A stretch of 64,000 bases of DNA from Pasteurellaceae bacterium (GCA_030528525.1 JAUMYT010000003.1:62001-126000); one strand, 5' to 3'; counted from the first letter of the stretch, positions 38,453 to 48,994 are shown. A program made the numbers and translations. The notes: generated from the letters alone by a model not told the origin.

Positions 38453-39520
38453 TTGAACGAACTGATTTTTACCCTTGAGCCACAAGAGACGGCTCGCCTG
38501 CAATCCCTTTGCGGGGCATTTGATGAACATTTAGCCTTAATTGAAAAGAGTTTCAATTTGCTGATTGCCCGCAATGATTTCACGTTTACCCTGCAATCGG
38601 CTGAAGAAACGTCTCATTCCCCGACCATTTTGCAAAACAGTGCCAAGCTGATTCAGCAACTCTACAATGACACTGCTCCGATTAAAGGCAAAATTAAAGA
38701 GCTAGATTTAGAAGATGTGCATTTGGCGATTCAAGAGAGCCGAATGTTGTTGCAAGGGCAGTGGCAATCTTCGGGTGTTGAGATTGCGATCAAAACCAAA
38801 CGGGGCGTGATCAAACCTCGGGGCGAACATCAACAAGCCTATTTACGCAATATTTTAAGCCACGACATCAGTTTTGGGATTGGGCCTGCTGGCACGGGCA
38901 AAACTTTTTTAGCGGTGGCTGCCGCTGTGGAAGCGTTGGAACGCCAAGAAATTCGGCGGATTTTGCTGACTCGTCCTGCGGTGGAAGCAGGCGAGAAACT
39001 TGGCTTTCTCCCTGGCGATTTAGGGCAGAAAATTGAGCCGTATTTGCGACCGCTTTATGATGCGTTATTTGAAATGCTGGGTTTTGAAAAAGCACAAAAA
39101 TTGATGGAGCGGAATGTGATCGAAATTGCTCCGCTTGCCTATATGCGTGGGCGAACGCTCAACGATGCCTTCATCATTCTAGACGAAAGCCAAAACACAA
39201 CGACTGAGCAGATGAAAATGTTCCTGACGCGTATTGGTTTCAATTCAAAGGCGGTAATCACAGGCGATGTGACCCAAGTCGACTTGCCCCGCCACCAAAA
39301 ATCGGGACTGAAACACGCTATGGAAGTGCTGAAAAATGTGCCTGATTTGAGTTTCAACTACTTCGACAGTCAAGACATTGTCCGCCACCCTGTGGTCGCT
39401 AAAATCGTGCAAGCCTACGATGTGTGGGAAGCAGAAGACGAGCAACGCCGAGAACAACGCCGATTAGAAAAATTGGAAGCGGAACAGCAGAAGATTTTGG
39501 CACAAGCAGAACAGCTGTAG
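38453..39520 (+). CDS. ybeZ: PhoH-like ATPase (YbeZ)
   Basis: A 355-residue PhoH-family protein with Walker A FGIGPAGTGKTFLAVAAAVE, Walker B NDAFIILDESQNTTTEQMKM, and TGDVTQVDLPRHQKSGL; linked in E. coli to YbeY and RNA handling. The start is TTG at 38453 with AAGGA 6 bases upstream; no ATG gives the conserved N-terminus. ybeY, normally next to it, is not adjacent. A palindromic pair of USS-like repeats follows. Confidence 0.92.
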   Translation: MNELIFTLEPQETARLQSLCGAFDEHLALIEKSFNLLIARNDFTFTLQSAEETSHSPTILQNSAKLIQQLYNDTAPIKGKIKELDLEDVHLAIQESRMLLQGQWQSSGVEIAIKTKRGVIKPRGEHQQAYLRNILSHDISFGIGPAGTGKTFLAVAAAVEALERQEIRRILLTRPAVEAGEKLGFLPGDLGQKIEPYLRPLYDALFEMLGFEKAQKLMERNVIEIAPLAYMRGRTLNDAFIILDESQNTTTEQMKMFLTRIGFNSKAVITGDVTQVDLPRHQKSGLKHAMEVLKNVPDLSFNYFDSQDIVRHPVVAKIVQAYDVWEAEDEQRREQRRLEKLEAEQQKILAQAEQL

Positions 39521-39533
39521 CATATCAGCACTG

Positions 39534-39591
39534 ACAAGGGGGTGAGAACAGGCAACTTTTTGCAAAAAGTCCGATTTTCTCACCCCCTTGT
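39534..39591. repeat. Palindromic head-to-head pair of USS-like repeats, copies 14 and 15
   Basis: Copy 14 (39534-39567, plus) and copy 15 (39558-39591, minus) overlap so that one TTTTTGCAAAAA serves both. ACAAGGGGGTGAGAA at one end pairs with its complement at the other, giving a 15-bp outer stem and a 7-bp inner stem. It lies between the convergent ybeZ and malT genes and probably acts as their terminator. Confidence 0.85.
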
Positions 39592-39604
39592 TATATGTGC
39601 AATA

Positions 39605-42319
39605 TTATTGGTAGCCCATCATTCGAAGCAGGCTTCTCGTATATTCAATGGCTTCTCCTCGATGAGCCACACCAATTTTTTGATACAAATTACGAATATG
39701 GGTTTTGATGGTGGTCATCGCAACCAGCAGCTCTTGGGCAATTTGCTCATTACTGTAACCAGAATAAATTAAGCCAAGGACTTGCCATTCCCGCTGGGTG
39801 AGTGGGCTGACTTTTAATAATTCTGGTAATTGTGGATTAGCCAGTAATTGCTTCACAAAATCTTCATCAAAATGAGCGACCTTGTGCCGATTATGTTGAT
39901 TGATGCTACGTAAAATAAATTGAGCCTTATGGCGGATAAGCTCATCTAACACATTGAGTTGCAATAGCTGCCTGATTTGTTGGGCAATCCCATCCCCTTC
40001 TATGACAAAAGCACTGATAAAATTGGTCTGCTGACTTAATTTTAATGCTTGGATCAAATCTCGCTGAGCAAGTTTCTCCTGCTTTTGCTGTAAATACACA
40101 CGGTGTCGCAGAATCAAGGCTCGTTGATGATCACTGACAAGCTCAAGATCGGTAGTGGTGTCTAACAACGAATTTAAAATAGTCAACGCCTGCTGGCTGT
40201 CTTGTCGAAGAAAATGGCAACGTGCGAGATTTCGCCACTGGCGTTGTGAAAAATGGTTGTGTTTGTCAATCGGCACATAGGCCTGTGACAGCCAAGTTTC
40301 TAATGCGGTGCTCTCACCTGTCATTTGCCAGTAAAGTAATTGCACTTCATCTAAAGCAGTTAGCCAATCTTTGTGTGAAGTACGCCGAGAAATCGCTTGA
40401 TGAGCACGTTGGAGTAAACGCTCAGCATTATTCAGATCCCCTTTGGTGAGCGAGATTTTTGCCAGTAACGTTAAGCATTGAATTTGCTCTTCTTGTTTGT
40501 CTAAAATTTCCAACCCTGCATTCGCCATGGCTTCGGCTTGATCCAAATAGTGCCACTCCCACAAAATTTGCCCTTTTAAACGTAGCAAAAACTCATTCAT
40601 CGGAATTTGGTTAAATTCTGAGGTACGTTGTGTCGTCTCTTTTAATAGATCAAACGCCGCTTGCCAAAAACCTTGTGCCGATAAAATTTCGGATTGCTGC
40701 AAACGTGACCATAGCCAATGGTGATAGGCTCGCTTTTCTAGGGCTAACTCTTCCACTTGTTGCATTAAGACCAAACCTTCTTTGAGATAACCTCGGCAAT
40801 GCTGGGCTTCACCGATGACCGATTTAGCCACAATTTCTGCATAGCTAAACTCTGCAGAGAGATTTGTTAACGCTTGATTCGCTAGCTGATAGGCAAGTTC
40901 TTCATCACCTGCATTAATGGCAACTTGAGCTTTTAACGCATCAAATCGTCCTTGTAAGCTGTCTGTTAAAGGTGCGGTTGGCTGGAATTTTTGTAAAATC
41001 CCACTCACTTCTTGATGTCGATGCTGACTTTGAGCCAACCAAGCTTTTAATAATACAAGCAAAGGCTCTTGCCATAAGGCTTCATGTGGTAATTGATGGA
41101 GACAATTATCTAGTAACTTTAATTGTCCTTGATGAAATAATGACCAACCATACTGTTGTAGTATATGCATGAGTGTTTGGTGATCATCTAATTGTTGGGC
41201 ATGGTACAACGCTTCAGAGGCATAATCCAGTTTAAGCCAAATCAAGGCGGCTGCTTGGTGGAGCTGTTGCCACTCATGAGGCAATTCTACACGGCAACTT
41301 TGAGCCAAATAAGAGGCTAAAATCGGGTGAAATTTCCACCAAGTTTCGCCGTTATCTTGCTGTAGACGTTGAATAAAAAGCCCTTGTCGCTCTAAATTTT
41401 CCAGCTTTCGCACGGCGGTAGCATCTTGAGTCAACGCTAACAGCAATTTCTCATTCATCGCACGTAAAATCGCACAGCGTTGCATAAATTGCTTTAATGC
41501 TGGAGCAACATAGTGAAAGACTTCTTCATTTAAATAATCCGCAATATGTTGTTGATTTAATTTGAGAAATAATTTATCAGGTAAGTCCGCTAACGTGCTA
41601 TTTTGTCGAATAGTAAACAGCATTAATTGCAATGCGGCCGCCCACCCCTCAACCCGATCGCATAAATTAAACACTAATTCATCACTAAGTGGCATGGCTA
41701 ATTTCAATTGGAAAAACTGGCGGGCTTCGCTTGGCGTGAAGGCCAGCTGATGAATGTCGATTTCTAACAGTCTTTCATGAATACGTAAATTAGTGATGCT
41801 GAGTGGCGGCACTAAGCGAGAAAGGATCACCAAACTCATTGAACTAGGCTGATGTTTGAGCCAAAACCTTAATCCATCGTGAATTTCAGGATTATCAATC
41901 AAATGATAATCATCGAGAATCAAATAAAAAGGAGTTGTAATATGGTGTAAGCGAATCAGCAATTGTCCGAAATAATCGTTTACGTTGTTTTGATAGTGAA
42001 TATCATCTACAGCAATCCCCGTAGCTTGGTGTAATGCAAAAGAAAAATAATGGCAGAATTGTGCTGCATTGTTATCACTTTCATCGAGAGTAAACCATGC
42101 GACAGATTGTTGTTGAGACCGCAATTTTATTTGCCATTGTGCCACTAATGTCGTTTTTCCGTAGCCTGCGGGTGCGGTAATCAGAGTAAGCGGATAACGA
42201 TAGGCCTGCTCCAGTACTGCGAGTAAGGCTGTTCGTGGCACTGTTTCCATTGAGGAAGATGGCATAAAATTCGGTTGACTAGAAATCAGCTTAGTGGGAA
42301 TGAGTTTATGCAATGACAT
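39605..42319 (-). CDS. malT: LuxR-family transcriptional activator MalT
   Basis: A 904-residue STAND ATPase activator. N-terminal MSLHKLIPTKLISSQPNF, Walker A APAGYGKTTLVAQW, LILDDYHLI as Walker B, a long TPR-like domain, and a C-terminal LuxR helix-turn-helix LTQREWQVLGLIYSGYSNEQ with TIKTHIRNLYQKIGV. E. coli MalT is 901 residues and switches on maltose genes with ATP and maltotriose. No mal genes adjoin. Confidence 0.92.
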   Translation of the reverse strand: MSLHKLIPTKLISSQPNFMPSSSMETVPRTALLAVLEQAYRYPLTLITAPAGYGKTTLVAQWQIKLRSQQQSVAWFTLDESDNNAAQFCHYFSFALHQATGIAVDDIHYQNNVNDYFGQLLIRLHHITTPFYLILDDYHLIDNPEIHDGLRFWLKHQPSSMSLVILSRLVPPLSITNLRIHERLLEIDIHQLAFTPSEARQFFQLKLAMPLSDELVFNLCDRVEGWAAALQLMLFTIRQNSTLADLPDKLFLKLNQQHIADYLNEEVFHYVAPALKQFMQRCAILRAMNEKLLLALTQDATAVRKLENLERQGLFIQRLQQDNGETWWKFHPILASYLAQSCRVELPHEWQQLHQAAALIWLKLDYASEALYHAQQLDDHQTLMHILQQYGWSLFHQGQLKLLDNCLHQLPHEALWQEPLLVLLKAWLAQSQHRHQEVSGILQKFQPTAPLTDSLQGRFDALKAQVAINAGDEELAYQLANQALTNLSAEFSYAEIVAKSVIGEAQHCRGYLKEGLVLMQQVEELALEKRAYHHWLWSRLQQSEILSAQGFWQAAFDLLKETTQRTSEFNQIPMNEFLLRLKGQILWEWHYLDQAEAMANAGLEILDKQEEQIQCLTLLAKISLTKGDLNNAERLLQRAHQAISRRTSHKDWLTALDEVQLLYWQMTGESTALETWLSQAYVPIDKHNHFSQRQWRNLARCHFLRQDSQQALTILNSLLDTTTDLELVSDHQRALILRHRVYLQQKQEKLAQRDLIQALKLSQQTNFISAFVIEGDGIAQQIRQLLQLNVLDELIRHKAQFILRSINQHNRHKVAHFDEDFVKQLLANPQLPELLKVSPLTQREWQVLGLIYSGYSNEQIAQELLVAMTTIKTHIRNLYQKIGVAHRGEAIEYTRSLLRMMGYQ

Positions 42320-42683
42320 GAAAATCCTATCCCTTTTAAATCATGGTATTAAGGGAGAAGATTTTAGCAAAAAACAGATAGGAAAGGGGAAAATCTCAAC
42401 CGAGATTATTTTTTAATCAAGAAAAGTACCACATGAGATAAACTCCCATCATGTCGATAGGAATAAAGTTGGTAAAGATAGCTATCGCCTTCGCCATATA
42501 GGAGCAAACTCCACAATGATAGTATACGATCAACATTGAGAATTAATGAAGGAAGCGGAAAAACCGGCAACGTTTTCAGAATTGATCAACCAATTTGATA
42601 AGCTCACTTTAGCTACTGCGACAGCCCTCCTTTGTTACGATAAAATAGCTTTTAATATCAATAAGATAAAAAAACAGCTGAAT
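42320..42683. other. Unannotated 364-bp spacer between malT and sprT
   Basis: Holds the upstream region of malT and the 3' end of sprT. A weak 6-bp hairpin (AATCTC and GAGATT, 42393-42408) is followed by ATTTTTT on the plus strand. A 71-codon frame from 42546 lacks a ribosome site and runs into sprT antisense, so it is not called. Confidence 0.35.
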
Positions 42684-43208
42684 TTATTCAACAGTATCTG
42701 CAGGGCTAAATCGCAATGTTTGCTTACATATACGGCATACATATTGCCGATGTTGCCGTAACACTGCATTGTGGCGACGGAGAGAAAGCATATGCGTTTG
42801 GCAATCACAACGATAAGCAAACGTGGTACCAATAACGTTTTTTATATCGAAATGGTGATAAATTTCTGCGGGTACGTTTAACACCTTTTCCATCACCATT
42901 TTCCACTCTTTGCCATGAGGCAATACACGCCCGAACTGTTGAAAGACCAACAAATGAGCAAGTTCATGCGGAACCACTTTCTGAATAAAGGCATTGCCAT
43001 TTTCAACCAGTAAGACAGGATTTAGACGAATTTCGTTTTGTTGTAAATAGGCCACCCCCGCCTTTCTTCCTCGTAATTGATAATTCACGCAAGGAGGAAC
43101 AAAGGACTTGGCGAAATATCGATTTGCCAACTCAAGATCCCGGGTTAACTGGCGTTGTACCTGCATTTTGAGTTGGCGGAGCGAAGGGCTAACGGCAATC
43201 AATGACAT
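42684..43208 (-). CDS. sprT: SprT-family metalloprotein
   Basis: A 174-residue protein with the zinc-protease-like motif [14 protein letters not shown] and a third ligand region GKEWKMVME, plus a C-terminal CDCQ...CRIC zinc ribbon. The family is related to SPRTN proteases; the bacterial role is unknown. The ATG at 43208 overlaps the RNase stop by 20 bases, giving the usual N-terminus. Confidence 0.9.
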   Translation of the reverse strand: MSLIAVSPSLRQLKMQVQRQLTRDLELANRYFAKSFVPPCVNYQLRGRKAGVAYLQQNEIRLNPVLLVENGNAFIQKVVPHELAHLLVFQQFGRVLPHGKEWKMVMEKVLNVPAEIYHHFDIKNVIGTTFAYRCDCQTHMLSLRRHNAVLRQHRQYVCRICKQTLRFSPADTVE

Positions 43209-43911
43209 TCCACTGTTTATCATAGCAAATATACAATTCATTTTTACGTGCCGATAATCGGGCATGACGTAATGACGGATTAAACTGCTTCATCCATTGA
43301 AATAACTCGCGATGTGAAAGAAAATCTGCTGGTAAGTTTAAGTCTCGAAATAGGGCCTTTTGCTTGGCAAAATAGCTTTCGGCGTCGCTGAAGGCACAAG
43401 CTCCATGTTTTTCCCATTGCCCTTGTAATAAATTGGCACCTGGTGACTCGGGTAAATACTGCTTGATTAATGTCTGTGGCAAAGCGGGCAAATCCCCTTG
43501 ACAAAAACGAGGATGCTCGCTGATGGCTTGAGCATGTGCATTTTGTGGCCATAAACCGTGGATCACCCAGCCAAACGTTGCTGCTTGATTGCACTGTAAT
43601 TGCAAATGTTTTGGTATATCACCGTTATGTTTACGACGCTGCTCCTCACAAAAACTGGGTGACCAAGACAGTGCTAGCATATAATAATCAGCAGGAATAT
43701 TATTTTGCCCAAGACGGTCGTTTGCCATAATGGTATCGTAATTGCCAAGATCATCAGGGATAGTCAACGCAGGTGATATTTGACCGGGTAAATCCACTTG
43801 TTGTCCTAGGCGTTCGTTATTTTTCCATGTGAATACAGCAAATATCGCAATGACTGCTAAAGTTGTGATCCACGTAATCAAACGTCGTAAAGAAGGTGGT
43901 TTTGTCTGCAT
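43189..43911 (-). CDS. Ribonuclease T2 family, RNase I-like
   Basis: A 240-residue protein with an N-terminal hydrophobic signal/anchor (about 10-27) and both active-site blocks, CAS1 in VIHGLWPQN and CAS2 in [11 protein letters not shown], each with the catalytic histidine. [11 protein letters not shown] marks the start of the enzyme domain. It probably degrades RNA in the periplasm. It heads a two-gene unit with sprT. Confidence 0.9.
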   Translation of the reverse strand: MQTKPPSLRRLITWITTLAVIAIFAVFTWKNNERLGQQVDLPGQISPALTIPDDLGNYDTIMANDRLGQNNIPADYYMLALSWSPSFCEEQRRKHNGDIPKHLQLQCNQAATFGWVIHGLWPQNAHAQAISEHPRFCQGDLPALPQTLIKQYLPESPGANLLQGQWEKHGACAFSDAESYFAKQKALFRDLNLPADFLSHRELFQWMKQFNPSLRHARLSARKNELYICYDKQWNVIDCR

Positions 43912-43984
43912 AAGGCGTAATCCATTGATTTAAGACTAGAAGAAGGGCAATACTATACCTGATGTCATTTAAAAAGGAGATATT

Positions 43985-44018
43985 TTTTACAAAAAGTCAC
44001 ATTTACTCTGCCCCTTGT
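43985..44018 (-). repeat. USS-like RCAAGGGG repeat, copy 16
   Basis: Core ACAAGGGGCAGAGTAAA with TTTTTGTAAAA at the distal position, upstream of cysK. Confidence 0.75.
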
Positions 44019-44133
44019 GAAATGGTTCGCCTTGATATTCCATTTCGTTCTATTACATTCCGTTATGATGCTTCACTTTTCGAGAAAACAGACTATGCTA
44101 ATTGGTATTGTGATAGATGATAAGGAGAAAAAC

Positions 44134-45084
44134 ATGACTATTTATGCAGATAATACCGAAACCATTGGCAACACTCCCCTTGTGCGTTTGAAACACTTTG
44201 GTAATAACGGCAATCTGTTGGCGAAGGTGGAGGCTCGCAATCCAAGTTTTAGTGTGAAATGTCGCATCGGGGCAAATATGGTTTGGCAAGCCGAAAAAGA
44301 GGGCATTCTCACTAAAGATAAAGAAATTCTAGATGCCACGAGTGGTAACACAGGGATTGCTCTTGCTTATGTAGCAGCGGCTCGAGGTTATAAATTAACC
44401 CTTACCATGCCAGAAACGATGAGTATTGAGCGTCGCCGTTTGCTACGTGGTTTAGGGGCAACGTTAGTCCTCACTGAAGGGGCAAAGGGCATGAAAGGTG
44501 CCATTGCGAAAGCCGAGGAAATTTTTCAACGTGAGCCGAACCGCTATGTGATGCTCAAACAGTTTGAGAACCCAGCTAATCCAGCAATTCACGAACAAAC
44601 GACAGGGCCTGAAATTTGGGCAGCAACGGAAGGTAACATTGACGTGTTTGTGGCAGGCGTGGGGACAGGTGGTACCATTACGGGAGTGAGCCGTTTTATT
44701 AAGCAGCAAAAAGGCAAACAAATTGTGTCTGTTGCGGTGGAACCAAAAGAATCGCCGGTGATCAGCCAAACGTTAAATGGCGAAGAGATTCAGCCTGGGC
44801 CACATAAAATTCAAGGTATCGGGGCAGGTTTTATCCCGCAAAACTTAGATTTGAGCTTAATCGATCGGGTAGAACAAATTGATAGCGACACGGCACTGGT
44901 TACTGCTCGCCGAGTCATGGCTGAAGAGGGCATTTTAGTAGGGATTTCATCAGGTGCGGCAGTGGCGGCAGCAGATCGTATTGCCAAATTACCAGAATTT
45001 GCCGACAAAACCGTGGTGGTAGTATTGCCGTCAGCCTCTGAGCGTTATTTGAGTACGCTCTTATTTGATGGTATTGATGCTTAA
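44134..45084 (+). CDS. cysK: Cysteine synthase A
   Basis: A 316-residue PLP enzyme that makes cysteine from O-acetylserine and sulfide. [12 protein letters not shown], the PLP lysine in [14 protein letters not shown], the substrate loop [14 protein letters not shown] and [10 protein letters not shown] are visible. The ATG at 44134 has AAGGAG upstream; the open frame extends to 44017 without conserved sequence. The final residues end ...FDGIDA. A terminator shared with menB follows. Confidence 0.95.
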   Translation: MTIYADNTETIGNTPLVRLKHFGNNGNLLAKVEARNPSFSVKCRIGANMVWQAEKEGILTKDKEILDATSGNTGIALAYVAAARGYKLTLTMPETMSIERRRLLRGLGATLVLTEGAKGMKGAIAKAEEIFQREPNRYVMLKQFENPANPAIHEQTTGPEIWAATEGNIDVFVAGVGTGGTITGVSRFIKQQKGKQIVSVAVEPKESPVISQTLNGEEIQPGPHKIQGIGAGFIPQNLDLSLIDRVEQIDSDTALVTARRVMAEEGILVGISSGAAVAAADRIAKLPEFADKTVVVVLPSASERYLSTLLFDGIDA

Positions 45085-45144
45085 TTCTCTCTCATCGGGT
45101 GGTTCTCCGCCCGATGCCATTCTCCATATTCTTCTTTTTCTTCT

Positions 45145-45178
45145 TTTTGCAAAATCTCAGATTTTCTTACCCCCTTGT
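45145..45178 (-). repeat. USS-like RCAAGGGG repeat, copy 17
   Basis: Core ACAAGGGGGTAAGAAA and TTTTGCAAAA, in the cysK-menB spacer. Confidence 0.8.
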
Positions 45179-45196
45179 AAGCTGTTCGCAGATAAA

Positions 45197-45223
45197 AAAC
45201 GCAGAGCGTGTCACTCTGCGTTT
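45197..45223. terminator. Bidirectional terminator between cysK and menB
   Basis: AAACGCAGAG and CTCTGCGTTT around a 7-base loop, with an A run on one side. Confidence 0.8.
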
Positions 45224-45240
45224 GATAAAGGGTCACGCCA

Positions 45241-46098
45241 TTATGGATTACGTTTGAATTTGCTGAAATCAGGTGCCCGTTTTTCGTTGAAGGCATTGCG
45301 TCCTTCTTGCCCTTCTTCGGTCATATAGAACAACATTGTGGCGTTGCCTGCGAGTTCTTGTAAGCCTGCTTGACCGTCGCAATCGGCATTCAGTGCCGCT
45401 TTCAAACAACGCAAGGCGATTGGGCTGTTACGCAACATTTCACGGCACCAACGCACGGTTTCTTTTTCTAAATCAGCGTAAGGCACAACGGTATTGACCA
45501 AGCCCATTTCTAACGCTTCTTCGGCATCATATTGGCGACACAAGAACCAAATCTCACGGGCTTTTTTCTGCCCCACGATGCGAGCCATATAGCTAGCGCC
45601 CCAACCGCCGTCAAATGAACCGACTTTCGGGCCAGTCTGACCAAAAATCGCATTCTCTGCCGCAATGGTTAAATCGCACAGCATATGCAGAACGTGCCCG
45701 CCGCCAATCGCATAGCCCGCCACCATCGCCACCACAGGTTTCGGGCAGCTACGAATATCCCGTTGGAAATCCAACACATTCAAATGATGTACGCCACTTT
45801 CGTCTTTATAGCCACCGTAATCGCCTCGCACTTTTTGGTCGCCACCTGAACAGAACGCTTTTTCGCCTTGTCCTGTCAGCACAATCACGCCAATTTTTTC
45901 ATCAAAGCGAGCATCAGAAAATGCCTGAATCATCTCTTTGACCGTTTGTGGACGAAACGCATTTCGCACTTCTGGGCGGTTAATCGTGATTTTGGCAATG
46001 CCGTCAGCGGACTTATGGTAAAGAATATCGGTGTAGCCTTCGCTATGATCCGCCCACTGTACCGGGGCGTAAAGCACATCATCTTTTGGATTTTGCAT
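45241..46098 (-). CDS. menB: 1,4-dihydroxy-2-naphthoyl-CoA synthase
   Basis: A 285-residue crotonase-fold enzyme that closes the naphthoquinone ring in menaquinone synthesis. [52 protein letters not shown] and [17 protein letters not shown] are MenB-specific. Full length. The rest of the men pathway is elsewhere. Fits anaerobic respiration with ArcB and DctPQM. Confidence 0.96.
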   Translation of the reverse strand: MQNPKDDVLYAPVQWADHSEGYTDILYHKSADGIAKITINRPEVRNAFRPQTVKEMIQAFSDARFDEKIGVIVLTGQGEKAFCSGGDQKVRGDYGGYKDESGVHHLNVLDFQRDIRSCPKPVVAMVAGYAIGGGHVLHMLCDLTIAAENAIFGQTGPKVGSFDGGWGASYMARIVGQKKAREIWFLCRQYDAEEALEMGLVNTVVPYADLEKETVRWCREMLRNSPIALRCLKAALNADCDGQAGLQELAGNATMLFYMTEEGQEGRNAFNEKRAPDFSKFKRNP

Positions 46099-46160
46099 TT
46101 TGTGATCCTTTGTGTGAATAAAACAGGGCGATTATACCTGAATTTTACATTTTTTACTCA

Positions 46161-46233
46161 TCAATCCCTGATGGGATTGATTCGCTCTTCGAGCCGTTGG
46201 CAGAGCCAACGTTCAAAATGCATTCTGCATTTT
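46161..46233. repeat. Three tandem hairpins upstream of fklB
   Basis: TCAATCCC/GGGATTGA (46161-46180), CGTTGGC/GCCAACG (46195-46211) and AAAATGCA/TGCATTTT (46215-46233). The middle unit with its flanks (46191-46214) matches 9681-9704 at 23 of 24 bases in reverse orientation, so it is a dispersed repeat. Confidence 0.65.
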
Positions 46234-46256
46234 GTGGCTAAGATCTCCCCCCTTGC
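46223..46256 (-). repeat. USS-like RCAAGGGG repeat, copy 18
   Basis: Core GCAAGGGGGGAGATCTT and TGCAGAA (one change from TGCAAA), upstream of fklB. Confidence 0.7.
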
Positions 46257-46318
46257 CCTTGCATTCTGAAAAATTGTCGCCATATCTCGCACGTTATTCA
46301 ACACAAAAAGGAAACATT

Positions 46319-46948
46319 ATGTCTTTAAATTTAGATTCAGTGAAATTGGAAAGCGTTGAAGCACAGGGCGGATACGGTATTGGCTTACAAATCGGTCAGC
46401 AACTGATCGGCAGTGGTTTAGATGTTGAGCCAGAAGCAGTGGTAAAAGGGATTTTCGATGTGTTAAATCAAAATGAACCTGCGTTAGACCTTAATACCAT
46501 CACGAAAGCATTACAAGAATTACAACAACGTGCGGAAGCGGCTCAAGCGGAAGCATTTAAAGCCTTGGAAGCCGAAGGCAAAGCGTTCTTAGCGGAGAAC
46601 AAAAAACACGCCACCGTGAAAGAAACTGCGAGCGGTTTACAATATGAAATCTTGACCGAAGGCACAGGCAAAATCCCAGCAAAAACCGATAAAGTGCGTG
46701 TGCATTACACCGGCTCATTGATTGACGGCACGGTGTTTGACAGCTCGGTGAAACGTGGCACACCAGCGGAATTTCCAGTCACCGGCGTGATCGCAGGTTG
46801 GGTTGAGGCGTTACAAATGATGCCTGTTGGCTCAAAATGGCGTTTAACCATTCCACACAATTTAGCCTACGGCGAGCGTGGTGCAGGGGCTTCAATCCCA
46901 CCGTTTAGTACCCTGATTTTTGAAGTGGAATTGCTTGATATTGTTTAA
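46319..46948 (+). CDS. fklB: FKBP-type peptidyl-prolyl isomerase FklB
   Basis: A 209-residue protein: an N-terminal helical dimerisation domain (about 1-110, [13 protein letters not shown]) and a C-terminal FKBP domain ([47 protein letters not shown]). No signal peptide, so cytoplasmic FklB rather than FkpA. AGGAAAC lies before the ATG at 46319. Confidence 0.93.
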   Translation: MSLNLDSVKLESVEAQGGYGIGLQIGQQLIGSGLDVEPEAVVKGIFDVLNQNEPALDLNTITKALQELQQRAEAAQAEAFKALEAEGKAFLAENKKHATVKETASGLQYEILTEGTGKIPAKTDKVRVHYTGSLIDGTVFDSSVKRGTPAEFPVTGVIAGWVEALQMMPVGSKWRLTIPHNLAYGERGAGASIPPFSTLIFEVELLDIV

Positions 46949-46967
46949 GTAACACGACATCAGTATA

Positions 46968-46999
46968 GCTGGTAACTATCGCAATGGTTGCCAGCTTTT
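46968..46999 (+). terminator. Terminator after fklB
   Basis: GCTGGTAAC and GTTGCCAGC (one G-T pair) with a 10-base loop, followed by TTTTC. Confidence 0.7.
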
Positions 47000-47087
47000 C
47001 TATTTATGAGGATAAAATTCCTTAATTATTTTTTCAGCTTTTTTCGTTAGAATAAGCGGCATCTTAAATGTTGGAAAAGGATAATGA

Positions 47088-47954
47088 ATGCAATTTATCG
47101 GTAAAATCTTGGGCTTTTTCTTAGGCTATAAGTTATTGGGTGGTTTTCTAGGTGGCTTACTTGGCATCATTGCAGGGCATTGGGCAGATAAGAAACTTTA
47201 TGAATTAGGCTCTGTCTCCTCCAGTATTTTTGGCAAAGGGCTAACCCGCCAGTTACTGTTTATGCAAACCACTTTTGCTGTATTGGGGCATATCGCTAAA
47301 GCCAAAGGACGAGTGACGGAAGATGATATTCAACTTGCCCGTAATTTAATGGCAACGCTGAAATTAGATGAGAAGAATCAACAACTTGCTCAAAAAGCCT
47401 TCACCTTAGGTAAAGATGCCGATTTCCCATTACGTCAAGTGTTGCAAGAATTCCGTGAAGCCTGCGGGCAGCGTCGTGATTTACTGCGTTTTTTTGTGGA
47501 GGTGCAGATGCAAGCCGCATTGCATGATGGTACGCTCGATCATGCTGAACAAAAAATTCTATTTACCATTGCAGAAACGCTTGGGATTTCTCGTCTTCAA
47601 TTTGAACAGATGATCGCAATGATCGCAGCGGCTCAGCGTTTTCGTTCGGGATATTATCAATACGAGCAGCAGGGCGGCTATCAGCATCAAAATAGTGGTC
47701 ATCAGCACGGAGGCTATGGAGCGTACCAGCAGTCGTCGCCAACCTTGGAAGATGCGTATAGCGTGCTTGGTGTGAGTGCATCGGACGATCAAACCGCTGT
47801 AAAGCGTGCCTATAGGAAATTGATGAATGAGCATCACCCAGACAAGTTGGTGGCAAAAGGATTGCCTCCTGAAATGATGGCAGTGGCGAAAGAGAAAGCT
47901 CAACAAATTCAAGCCGCCTACGATTTGATCAACAAAGCCAAAGGCTGGAAATAA
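47088..47954 (+). CDS. djlA: Co-chaperone DjlA
   Basis: A 288-residue inner-membrane J-domain protein. One N-terminal membrane segment with [18 protein letters not shown], a central TerB-like helical domain, a Gln/His/Gly-rich linker (about 185-222) and a C-terminal J domain with the HPD motif in NEHHPDKLV. It stimulates DnaK. Its stop overlaps the dusC start by one base. Confidence 0.95.
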   Translation: MQFIGKILGFFLGYKLLGGFLGGLLGIIAGHWADKKLYELGSVSSSIFGKGLTRQLLFMQTTFAVLGHIAKAKGRVTEDDIQLARNLMATLKLDEKNQQLAQKAFTLGKDADFPLRQVLQEFREACGQRRDLLRFFVEVQMQAALHDGTLDHAEQKILFTIAETLGISRLQFEQMIAMIAAAQRFRSGYYQYEQQGGYQHQNSGHQHGGYGAYQQSSPTLEDAYSVLGVSASDDQTAVKRAYRKLMNEHHPDKLVAKGLPPEMMAVAKEKAQQIQAAYDLINKAKGWK

Positions 47955-48967
47955 TGGCTCAAATCGCATCATGTTTATCGCACAAGGGGGAGAGAACCGC
48001 GGACTTTTTACCAAAAGTGATTTTAGCCCCAATGCAAGGGGTGCTCGATCCTTTTGTGCGGCAACTGCTGACCGCTGTGAACGATTACGATCTGTGCATT
48101 TCCGAATTTGTCCGCGTGGTCGATCAAAAACTACCGAAAAAAGCCTTTTATCGCCTTTGCCCTGAACTTCATCACGGTGGCTTCACACGGTCTGGCACGC
48201 CTGTGCGAGTGCAAATTTTAGGGCAGCATCCTGAATGGCTGGCGGAAAATGCTGTGTTAGCGGCGGAATTAGGATCGCACGGCGTGGATCTGAATTGTGG
48301 TTGTCCGTCCAAAACCGTGAACGGCAGCAATGGCGGGGCATCGTTGCTCAAACAGCCTGAACTGATTTATCGAGCCACTCAAGCAATGCGACAAGCGGTA
48401 CCTGCCGAATTGCCAGTATCGGTCAAAGTGCGGTTGGGCTGGGACAGTGCCGATCACTGTTTTGAGATTGCCGATGCGGTGCAGCAAGGCGGTGCAACGG
48501 AAATTACCGTACACGGTCGCACCAAAGCGGACGGCTACCGAGCCGAGCGGATCAACTGGCAAGCGATTGGCGACATTGCCAAACGGCTGAGCATTCCCGT
48601 GATTGCCAACGGCGAAATTTGGGATTTTGACTCTGCAAAACAATGCCAGCAAATCACCGCTTGCAATGCCTTGATGATTGGACGTGGTGCGTTGAATGTG
48701 CCAAATTTAAGCCGAGTGGTCAAATTTAACGCCCCGAAGATGCCGTGGTCAGGGGTAATGCAGTTGCTCTATCAATATGTGCAAATGGAAAATGAACACG
48801 ACAGCGGTTTTTACCACGTCGCTCGCATCAAACAGTGGCTACGCTATCTAGACAAAGAATACCCACAAGCGATTGAATTATTTGAGATTTTGAAAACCGA
48901 ACACGGCTATGATGGACTGAAACAGCATATTGAGCAGGCAGTGTATAAGCAGAAGGCGAACCACTGA
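47954..48967 (+). CDS. dusC: tRNA-dihydrouridine(16) synthase, with repeat-encoded N-terminal extension
   Basis: A 337-residue flavoenzyme. The conserved body begins at about residue 22 with [20 protein letters not shown] and has [19 protein letters not shown] (active-site Cys) and VIANGEIW. E. coli DusC is 315 residues and starts at the equivalent point; here about 20 extra residues precede it, and most are encoded by repeat copy 19. Translation from the ATG at 47954 is coupled to djlA; a GTG at about codon 22 would give the normal length but lacks a near ribosome site. Confidence 0.92.
   Translation: MAQIASCLSHKGERTADFLPKVILAPMQGVLDPFVRQLLTAVNDYDLCISEFVRVVDQKLPKKAFYRLCPELHHGGFTRSGTPVRVQILGQHPEWLAENAVLAAELGSHGVDLNCGCPSKTVNGSNGGASLLKQPELIYRATQAMRQAVPAELPVSVKVRLGWDSADHCFEIADAVQQGGATEITVHGRTKADGYRAERINWQAIGDIAKRLSIPVIANGEIWDFDSAKQCQQITACNALMIGRGALNVPNLSRVVKFNAPKMPWSGVMQLLYQYVQMENEHDSGFYHVARIKQWLRYLDKEYPQAIELFEILKTEHGYDGLKQHIEQAVYKQKANH
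47982..48015 (+). repeat. USS-like RCAAGGGG repeat, copy 19
   Basis: Core ACAAGGGGGAGAGAA with TTTTTACCAAAA at the distal position, sense within the dusC extension (codons about 10-21). Confidence 0.7.
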
Positions 48968-48994
48968 GGTTCACCCTTGTGATTAGAGAGGATA

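Noticed and set aside
42546..42761. A 71-codon plus-strand frame before sprT
   Set aside because: No ribosome site, no recognisable domain, and the last third is antisense to the sprT zinc ribbon.
44172..44180. CCCCTTGT in cysK as another repeat copy
   Set aside because: The distal TGCAAA is missing and the codons encode the conserved TPLVRL of cysteine synthases.
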